Below are positions 58,737-64,000 of a stretch of DNA of 64,000 bases, in pieces. A program made the translations under genes and the position numbers. The notes beneath the pieces were generated by a model, which ran no database searches, was not told the DNA's origin, and was given only the letters and a program-made list of their open reading frames with translations. Source of the stretch: an uncultured Clostridia bacterium (lineage in GTDB: Bacteria > Bacillota > Clostridia > TANB77 > CAG-508); contig CAKMVZ010000005.1 of assembly GCA_928721915.1 (NCBI GenBank), forward strand, positions 85,644 through 149,643. The letters run 5' to 3'. Position 1 is the stretch's first letter. Every line of letters begins with the position of its first letter.

Positions 58737-58953
58737 AGAAAATAAAGCAAATTTAAGAAAAAATAATAAGTATAAAGACTTAAAAATTATTTATTTAATT
58801 ATTTTAATAATTTTACTTATTTTTACTTTTGTTGTTTCTTTTAAAACTGGAGAAAGTATATATTATTTAATAAATACAAATCCTAAGAATAAAGATACTA
58901 GTACAACTTCTGATATTGCAAATTGGAATTTTGAAGTTATTATTAAATATTAG
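58708..58953 (+). CDS. short TasA-like or truncated matrix-type protein
   Basis: 81 residues from GTG 58708, or 78 from GTG 58717, overlapping the end of sipW. A basic N-terminus and one membrane segment (about 28-48) are followed by SIYYLINTNPKN and SDIANWNFEVIIKY at the very end. IANWNF resembles the ARWNF seen just after the signal segment of the TasA-like protein at 57209. The protein stops there, so it is either a truncated TasA-like copy or a small anchor. The start codon is uncertain. Confidence 0.5.
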   Translation: MIKVKKVKNKENKANLRKNNKYKDLKIIYLIILIILLIFTFVVSFKTGESIYYLINTNPKNKDTSTTSDIANWNFEVIIKY

Positions 58954-59039
58954 TTTTTAAGGCTATGGCAGGCTTGAAAAACTTTTTGTTAAATGATATA
59001 ATATCTTAAATTTTTGTAAGAGAGGTATTGGTATTTTAA

Positions 59040-59915
59040 ATGATTTTGAATTCTTTAGAAAAAATTCCATTAGAAAGAATAAAAGTTTATGCTTTTGTTG
59101 GTCCGTCTGGAACAGGAAAAAGTTATAGAGCCCAAATGGTTGCTGATTCAAGAGGAATAGATTATATTATAGATGATGGTTTATTAGTTTCTGGAAATCA
59201 AGTTATAGCTGGAATTTCTGCTAAAAAAGCTCCAACAAAAATAGAAACTGTAAAAAATGCATTATTTCAAGATGAAGAAAAAAGAAAAAATATGCAAGAT
59301 GTTTTAAGAAAAAGAAAACCGAAAAGTATTTTAATACTTGGAACATCAGATGATATGGTTAAAAGAATTGCTAAAAATTTAGGGCTTTCTGAAATTTCAG
59401 AAACGATTTATATAAATGATGTAGCAACTGAAGAAGAGATGGAAACAGCAAGAAGAATTAGAGTAACTCAAGGAAAGCATGTTATACCAGTTCCTACCTT
59501 TGAAATAAAAAAAGATTTTTCAGGGTATCTTTTAGATCCACTTCAAATTTTTAAATCAACAGGAAAAGGAAATGCACCATATATTGCTGAAAAGTCATTA
59601 ATTAGACCAGCCTTTAGTTATTTAGGAAATTTTACTATTTCTGATACAGTTTTTAAACAAATAATAGAAGTTGTACTTAAAAAAATTGAAGGAGTTTATA
59701 AACTTCATAGAGCAATAATTAAAAAAGAAGAAGGCGGATATGGCGATGGAGTTTTTATTTATATAGAAATTATTATTGAGTATGGATATAATATTAAAGA
59801 ACTTACTGATATAGTAAGAAATAGGATAAAAAAAGAAATTGAAACTTTAACTGCTATGAATGTGCTAAGAATGGAAATATATATTAAAAATATTCATTTT
59901 AAAGGAGAAAAATAA
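59040..59915 (+). CDS. P-loop ATPase fused to an Asp23/Gls24-like domain
   Basis: 291 residues. The N-terminal half has Walker A FVGPSGTGKSYRAQ (about residues 18-31), then IDYIIDDGLLVSG and SILILGTSDDMVKRI. The C-terminal part (about 200-285) reads FKQIIEVVLKKIEGVYKLH, then FIYIEIIIEYGYNIKELTDI and VRNRIKKEIETLTAMNVLRM, the fold and spacing of Asp23/Gls24 alkaline-shock proteins. It may couple nucleotide binding to envelope-associated Asp23 assembly; this is inference. AGAGAGG lies 14 bases before the ATG, a long spacing. cmk follows after 1 base. Confidence 0.75.
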   Translation: MILNSLEKIPLERIKVYAFVGPSGTGKSYRAQMVADSRGIDYIIDDGLLVSGNQVIAGISAKKAPTKIETVKNALFQDEEKRKNMQDVLRKRKPKSILILGTSDDMVKRIAKNLGLSEISETIYINDVATEEEMETARRIRVTQGKHVIPVPTFEIKKDFSGYLLDPLQIFKSTGKGNAPYIAEKSLIRPAFSYLGNFTISDTVFKQIIEVVLKKIEGVYKLHRAIIKKEEGGYGDGVFIYIEIIIEYGYNIKELTDIVRNRIKKEIETLTAMNVLRMEIYIKNIHFKGEK

Positions 59916-59916
59916 T

Positions 59917-60576
59917 ATGTCTTTTATTATTGCAATTGATGGACCTGCTGGAAGTGGGAAAGGAACTATAGCTAAAAAAGTAGCTTCTAAAATTAATGCT
60001 ATAAATGTAGATACAGGAGCTATGTTTAGATGTGTTGCACTTCAAGCTTTAAGAGAAAATGTTTCTTTAGAAGAAGTAGAAAAAATAAAAAATATTTTAA
60101 ATAATATAGAGATTGATTTAAAACCAAATGGAAAAGTATTTTTAAATGGAGAAGATGTTTCTAAAGCAATTAGAGAAGAAGAGGTTTCAAAATATTCTTC
60201 ACCAATTTCCACCATTTCTGATGTAAGAGAAAAACTTTTACATATGCAAAGAAAATTAGGTGAATTTAATGATATAGTTATGGAAGGAAGAGATATAGGA
60301 ACTGTTGTATTTCCAAACGCTAATGTAAAAATTTATCTTGACGCTTCTCCAGAAGAAAGAGCTAGAAGAAGAATTAGGCAAAATCTAGAAAAAGGTATTA
60401 AATCTAATTATGAGGAAGTATTAGAAGAAATTAAAAAAAGAGATTTTAGAGATATTTCAAGAGATATTGCACCTTTAAAAAAAGCAGAAGATGCAATTTA
60501 TATTGATTCTACTAATCTTAGTATTGAAGAAGTAACTGAAAAAATTTTAGATATTATTAAAAGTAAAATAAAATAA
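59917..60576 (+). CDS. cmk: cytidylate kinase
   Basis: Phosphorylates CMP and dCMP. 219 residues: P-loop IAIDGPAGSGKGTIAKKVAS, INVDTGAMFRCVALQAL, the CMP-binding insert, VMEGRDIGTVVFPNANVKIY and LDASPEERARRRIRQ. These are full-length cytidylate kinase signatures. It starts 1 base after the preceding gene and precedes plsC, an arrangement common in Clostridia. The ribosome binding site AAAGGAG lies in the end of the upstream gene. Confidence 0.93.
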   Translation: MSFIIAIDGPAGSGKGTIAKKVASKINAINVDTGAMFRCVALQALRENVSLEEVEKIKNILNNIEIDLKPNGKVFLNGEDVSKAIREEEVSKYSSPISTISDVREKLLHMQRKLGEFNDIVMEGRDIGTVVFPNANVKIYLDASPEERARRRIRQNLEKGIKSNYEEVLEEIKKRDFRDISRDIAPLKKAEDAIYIDSTNLSIEEVTEKILDIIKSKIK

Positions 60577-60603
60577 TTTACATAATATTAAAGGAGACTT
60601 ATT

Positions 60604-61230
60604 ATGGAGAAAAATAAGAATTTATTAAAAAATGGATTTAAAAAAGTTTGTAGAGGAATTGTTTCAACAGCAATTTTTATTTATTGTAAAATAGTTTATA
60701 GAGCAAAGATTATTGGTAGAAATAATATTCCAAAAGAAGGAGCGTTGGTTTTTTGTGGTAATCATAGAACTTATTTAGATCCGCCTTTAATTGTTGTAAC
60801 AGCTACTAGAAGGATGAGATTTATTGCAAAGGAAGAACTAAGGAAAAATCTATTATTTAGATTTTTAGTTTTTGCATATGATGGAATTTATGTAAAAAGA
60901 GATTCAAAAGATATTGGTCCTTTAAAAGAAGCTTTAAAAACTTTAAAAGAAGGTGGATGTATTGGAATTTTTCCAGAAGGAACTAGAAATGGTATGGAAA
61001 AGAATGAGGGTGGAAAATTAAAAAATGGTGCAGCATATATGAGTCTTAAAACTAAGGCTAAAATTGTTCCAATTGGTATAAAAGGTGAGCCAAAACCTTT
61101 TCATAAAGTTACTATAACTTATGGGGAGCCAATGGATTTTTCGGAGCTTTTAAAAGGAAAGTCAGCAAAAGAGTTGGAGGATTATGTGAGCGAGGAGCTA
61201 AAAAAGGAAATTTTAAAATTATCAAAGTAA
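60604..61230 (+). CDS. plsC: 1-acyl-sn-glycerol-3-phosphate acyltransferase
   Basis: Makes phosphatidic acid. 208 residues with the PlsC motifs: CGNHRTYLDPPLIVV (the NHxxxxD motif, here NHRTYLD), GIYVKRDS, GIFPEGTRNG (the FPEGTR motif) and the late IVPIGIKGEP. An N-terminal hydrophobic stretch anchors it at the membrane. It follows cmk with its own AAAGGAG and ends the unit at a strong terminator. Confidence 0.9.
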   Translation: MEKNKNLLKNGFKKVCRGIVSTAIFIYCKIVYRAKIIGRNNIPKEGALVFCGNHRTYLDPPLIVVTATRRMRFIAKEELRKNLLFRFLVFAYDGIYVKRDSKDIGPLKEALKTLKEGGCIGIFPEGTRNGMEKNEGGKLKNGAAYMSLKTKAKIVPIGIKGEPKPFHKVTITYGEPMDFSELLKGKSAKELEDYVSEELKKEILKLSK

Positions 61231-61249
61231 AAAAATATAAAAAAATACA

Positions 61250-61282
61250 AAAAATCTGCTAAAAAAAGCAGATTTTTTTTTG
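61250..61282 (+). terminator. terminator after plsC
   Basis: AAAAATCTGCT and AGCAGATTTTT around a short loop, followed by a long T run. Confidence 0.8.
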
Positions 61283-61385
61283 CCTTAAAAAAATCCACCA
61301 AAATTTAATCACAAAATAATAAAACCACAATTACCTGTGCTATTAGAAAGTTTGGGGTGGATTTAGGAAAAGGAGGAAAAGAAAG

Positions 61386-62228
61386 ATGGAAAGTTTTTTT
61401 GTAAAACTTTATGGCAAAGGAAAAAAGAAGAATGGCTTAAAATTAAGTAGTAAATGCTTGATTATTTTAGCTATTGTAATTTTAATTTCTTTGCTTAGCA
61501 GTACAGTAGCGATGGCTACTTACCAATCAAGACCAGGATTCACAGCTTTAGTAAACACAACATCAGAAACATTTTTTAAACAAATAAGACAAATGGAAAC
61601 AAGTTCTGGTCCATTAGGATTAAATGCTACATTAGATGATTCATATAATGATACATCAAATAATGGCATTGATGTCCATATGATTAAAAATAGCGAATGG
61701 GGTGCAGTTGCAATGTTAGCTATGTCTGGATATGGTGGAGGTGCTGTAGACCAAATAGATAGCTATTCAACAGGTTCAAACAATTATACAGGTGTATATG
61801 GAATGGGAAATGGTAACTATGAATACATGATGACTTTTGCTTCAACTGATGGAAGCAACCCAAGTACATCTGCTAGTTCATATCAAAACAATTTAGTAAA
61901 ATTAGGTATAGATTCAAAATACTATGATTTATATTATGTAACTTCATATTTAGCTTCATCAAATAATGAAGAATTTTATGGTTATAATTATGCAGGAGCA
62001 GGAGGAGATTTAAAAATAGATCATAAAGGTGATTCAATATATGAAATGTATCAAATTATGAAGAGTATAAGACCTGATGCGTATACGTATAATATCACGC
62101 TTGGCGGTCCCTTCTTCGTACGTGGTCACAGCGTCAGTGGTGGTACGCTGGCTTCTTACTACACCCATGGCAATCCTGTTAGCGATGGCACGTCTCGTGC
62201 GGTGGTGGTGTGCGGCTCTGGACTTTAA
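61386..62228 (+). CDS. diversity-generating retroelement target protein
   Basis: 280 residues. An N-terminal membrane/signal segment (about 26-46, ILAIVILISLLSSTVAMA) is followed by a Ser/Asn/Gly-rich domain. GIDVHMIKNSEWGAVAMLAM matches the lectin-like gene at 24478, but here the Gly codon is plain GGT with no CGG. The last 43 residues are the variable region: ITLGGPFFVRGHSVSGGTLA then SYYTHGNPVSDG, ending RAVVVCGSGL, a C-type-lectin/FGE-like ligand loop. The protein is probably displayed on the surface and bound to a changing ligand. AGGAGG precedes ATG 61386. The 3' end is far GC-richer than the rest. Confidence 0.85.
   Translation: MESFFVKLYGKGKKKNGLKLSSKCLIILAIVILISLLSSTVAMATYQSRPGFTALVNTTSETFFKQIRQMETSSGPLGLNATLDDSYNDTSNNGIDVHMIKNSEWGAVAMLAMSGYGGGAVDQIDSYSTGSNNYTGVYGMGNGNYEYMMTFASTDGSNPSTSASSYQNNLVKLGIDSKYYDLYYVTSYLASSNNEEFYGYNYAGAGGDLKIDHKGDSIYEMYQIMKSIRPDAYTYNITLGGPFFVRGHSVSGGTLASYYTHGNPVSDGTSRAVVVCGSGL
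62098..62224 (+). repeat. variable repeat (VR) of the retroelement
   Basis: 127 bases aligned without gaps to the template repeat at 62459-62585. I count 17 differences, and all 17 are at positions where the template has A (changed to G, C or T). The last 30 or so bases, including GTGCGGCTCTGGACT, are identical and should hold the initiation site for mutagenic homing. A hairpin with arms AAAGTAAA/TTTACTTT follows near 62258-62285. Confidence 0.92.
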
Positions 62229-62458
62229 AAATTACCTGCATACTTAATACTGGGAGCGTAAAGTAAATTTCAAAATTTTTACTTTAAATAAAGCGGAGTA
62301 GAAAGCAAATGAAAAATAATTAAATATAAATAAAGTCTTTAAATTTAAGTTACAAAAATGTAACTTAAAATAAAAATAAATGCACAAAAGATAGAAACCT
62401 AAAATTTAGGAAACATCCTTAATCAAAAAAGATTTAAAAATTGGGTGTCAAACTGTAG
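62229..62458. other. spacer between VR and TR
   Basis: AT-rich DNA without a gene. It contains the VR-proximal hairpin near 62258-62285 and a small palindrome AAGTTACAAAAATGTAACTT near 62347-62366. The latter part is probably the 5' portion of the TR RNA. Confidence 0.5.
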
Positions 62459-62585
62459 CGCTTGGCAATCCCTTCTTCATACGTGGTAACAGCAACAATG
62501 GTGGTACGCTAGCTTCTAACAACAACAATGGCAATCCTAATAGCAATAACACGTCTCGTGCGGTGGTGGTGTGCGGCTCTGGACT
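62459..62585 (+). repeat. template repeat (TR) of the retroelement
   Basis: The unmutated source of the VR. It is rich in AAC and AAT codons (for example TCTAACAACAACAATGGC), as usual for template repeats in which adenines are randomised during reverse transcription. It is not translated here. The GC-rich constant parts match the VR exactly. Confidence 0.92.
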
Positions 62586-62740
62586 CTTGTGTGGTTATAC
62601 CTCGGAGGGGCGTATATTTACGGATAGCGCCGAGAAGGTCACACATAAAAGAAGTTTGATTCCCTCCTTAAGTGGTAAAAAGTTAAAAAAGTGGTGCAGT
62701 GCAAGTAGATAAATAATTGAAAGTGATGCACCACAAATCT
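62586..62740 (+). ncRNA. structured RNA segment downstream of TR
   Basis: TGTGTG (62588-62593) pairs with CACACA (62640-62645) and CTCGG (62601-62605) with CCGAG (62630-62634), giving a folded domain directly behind the TR. A further hairpin GTGGTGCA/TGCACCAC (62691-62698 and 62727-62734) follows. In the Bordetella phage element the RNA between TR and the reverse transcriptase gene binds the RT-Avd complex and primes cDNA; this segment is in the matching place. Confidence 0.6.
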
Positions 62741-62769
62741 AAAAAAGAAGTTGAAATGGAGGAAAAGGT

Positions 62770-63129
62770 ATGCCTAAAAAGGATAGTAGACTTATAGTTT
62801 ATGAAAAAATGTGTAATTTGATTTTGTATTCAAAAAATTTAATGTTAAAATTTCCAAAATTTGAAAGATTTGGAATTTGTACAGAAATAAAAAAAGAAGA
62901 ATTAGACATAGTAAGACTAATAATGTGTGCATGGAAAGAAAAAGACAATAAAATAAGAATACAATATTTGATGAAAGCAGATGTTGAAATATATGTTTTA
63001 AAAACATATACAAGAATTGCTTTTAAAGCAAGATATATTTCGGATCAAAACTATAAGGCTTGGAATGAACAGCTTACAGAGGTGGGCAAAATGATAGGTG
63101 GATGGTTAAAAACATGTCAAAAAGGGTAA
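62770..63129 (+). CDS. accessory variability determinant (Avd-like) protein
   Basis: 119 residues forming a predicted four-helix bundle with many basic residues: EKMCNLILYSKNLMLKFPKF, ELDIVRLIMCAW, IRIQYLMKADVEIYVLKTYT, RIAFKARYIS and WNEQLTEVGKMIGGWLK. Length, charge and position between TR and RT match Avd of diversity-generating retroelements, which forms a pentamer that binds the reverse transcriptase and RNA. GGAGGAAAAGG precedes ATG 62770. It overlaps the RT gene by 16 bases. Confidence 0.82.
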   Translation: MPKKDSRLIVYEKMCNLILYSKNLMLKFPKFERFGICTEIKKEELDIVRLIMCAWKEKDNKIRIQYLMKADVEIYVLKTYTRIAFKARYISDQNYKAWNEQLTEVGKMIGGWLKTCQKG

Positions 63130-64000
63130 ATAATTTTTTTAAATCAAAAATAACATTTATGAAAATGTATGAGGCATATTTACGTTCTTCAAAATGCAAA
63201 CATGAAAATAAAGAAGTTATAGAATATGAAATGGATTTAGCTATGAATTTAAGTAATCTCGTTGAAGATGTAAAAAATAAGACTTATAAAACAGGATTTT
63301 ACAGAAAGTTTACTGTTTATGAGCCAAAAGAAAGAATTATTTTATCACTTCCTTTTAAAGATAGAGTTTTGCAACAATGGTATGTTGAAGAATTTATAAA
63401 ACCTATTTTTATGCCAAAGCTTGTAAAAGATACATATGCTTGTTTAAAAGGCAAAGGATTACATAGTGCAGTTAAAAATTTACAAGGTTATATGAGGAAA
63501 AAATATAAGAATAATCCAGATTTTTATATTTTAAAATGTGATATATCAAAATTTTTTAATAGTATTGATAAAAAAATCTTATTTAATATAATTTCAAGAA
63601 AAGTAAAAGATAAGGATTTCTTAGATTTAACTAAAAAAATAATTTTTGATGGAACATATAAAATTGGTATACCAATCGGAAATTATACTTCACAATTTTT
63701 TGCAAATATTTATTTAAATGAATTAGATCACTTTGTGAAAGAGAAACTAGGAATTAAATATTATGTAAGATATATGGATGATTTTATTTTGTTAGTTGAT
63801 AGTAAAGAAATGGCAATAGAAATAAAAAATAAAATTTCAGATTTTTTAGATGAAAATTTAAAATTAAAACTTAACAAGAAAACAAATTATTTTAAATGTA
63901 AACAAGGTGTTTGCTTTTGCGGATATCATGTTTATATAGATAAAATAAAATTGTTAAATCAAAATAAAAAGAAAATATATAAAAAAGTTGTAGAGTGGAA
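63114..64000 (+). CDS. diversity-generating retroelement reverse transcriptase (partial, runs off the window)
   Basis: The first 295 or so residues from ATG 63114, which overlaps avd. Reverse transcriptase motifs are clear: LPFKDRVLQQWYVEEF, ILKCDISKFFNSIDKKIL (first catalytic Asp), DGTYKIGIPIGNYTSQFFAN (the IGN.TSQ motif in which DGR enzymes differ from other retroelements) and YYVRYMDDFILLVDS (YMDD). The KLKLNKKTNYFKCKQGVCFC segment and CGYHVYIDK follow. It works with Avd to copy TR RNA with adenine-specific errors into VR. There is no in-frame CGG in the visible part. Confidence 0.93.
   Translation, partial: MSKRVNNFFKSKITFMKMYEAYLRSSKCKHENKEVIEYEMDLAMNLSNLVEDVKNKTYKTGFYRKFTVYEPKERIILSLPFKDRVLQQWYVEEFIKPIFMPKLVKDTYACLKGKGLHSAVKNLQGYMRKKYKNNPDFYILKCDISKFFNSIDKKILFNIISRKVKDKDFLDLTKKIIFDGTYKIGIPIGNYTSQFFANIYLNELDHFVKEKLGIKYYVRYMDDFILLVDSKEMAIEIKNKISDFLDENLKLKLNKKTNYFKCKQGVCFCGYHVYIDKIKLLNQNKKKIYKKVVEW

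Overview
The window is a very AT-rich, mostly plus-strand chromosomal segment from a sporulating, fermentative member of the Clostridia, probably an uncultured gut lineage. The evidence is low-GC codon use, the sporulation pair yqfC/yqfD, Spo0A-type boxes, HD-GYP signalling, Pta/AckA/AdhE fermentation, a SUF operon of Gram-positive type, and long runs of Firmicutes housekeeping genes. No species is claimed.

The outstanding feature is a systematic +1 frame change at in-frame CGG. In 19 genes, 28 in-frame CGG codons mark the exact place where the conserved protein moves to the +1 frame. In every case the C is skipped and the next codon is GGN, giving a Gly that fits the family consensus. Examples are the Walker A Gly of ClpB, L-G-I-P-E of SufB, G-P-G-N of AdhE, N-G-N-G of Era and the HD-GYP motifs. 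Without the shift the products stop within a few to about 70 codons. By eye I found no CGG used as Arg in any conserved native gene. The only in-frame CGG=Arg codons (six) lie in four minus-strand accessory genes that look imported. CGA, CGT, CGC, AGA and AGG are ordinary Arg codons. Twenty different codons precede the sites, so slippage of one peptidyl-tRNA cannot explain them. Decoding of CGGN as a four-base Gly codon, or +1 entry of tRNA-Gly at an unassigned CGG, fits better. I know of no description of this.

Layout: 1-5.7 kb ylbF-like, pta, two tandem ackA copies, rqcH. 5.8-8.4 kb small surface proteins and an imported RelA/SpoT-domain gene. 8.7-15.7 kb a DtxR-type regulator, sufC-B-D-S-U and mnmA, with a small antisense membrane gene between sufB and sufD. 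15.7-16.1 kb an inverted-repeat element. 16.2-23 kb a YnbB-like PLP enzyme, thyA, dfrA and a heterodimeric ABC exporter. 23-24.4 kb noncoding, with candidate small RNAs and a second inverted-repeat element. 24.4-26.6 kb a C-type-lectin/FGE-like surface gene bracketed by direct repeats. 26.9-38 kb an Rpn-family nuclease, smc, an M23 peptidase, two paralogous unknowns and adhE. 38-40.7 kb an accessory strip with tRNA-Met and an integrase remnant. 40.9-56.8 kb rdgB, a GltD-like oxidoreductase, scpB, proS, an HD-GYP gene, clpB, yqfC/D, ybeY, era, yqzL-like and recO. 57-61.2 kb a TasA-like protein with SipW, a P-loop/Asp23 protein, cmk and plsC. 61.3-64 kb a diversity-generating retroelement (target with VR, TR, Avd, reverse transcriptase), truncated by the window end.

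Several functions belong together. Pta, AckA and AdhE dispose of acetyl-CoA to acetate and ethanol. The SUF operon supplies Fe-S clusters and runs straight into mnmA, the tRNA thiolase. ThyA and DHFR form the thymidylate cycle. Smc and ScpB belong to one condensin. SipW probably processes the neighbouring TasA-like proteins.
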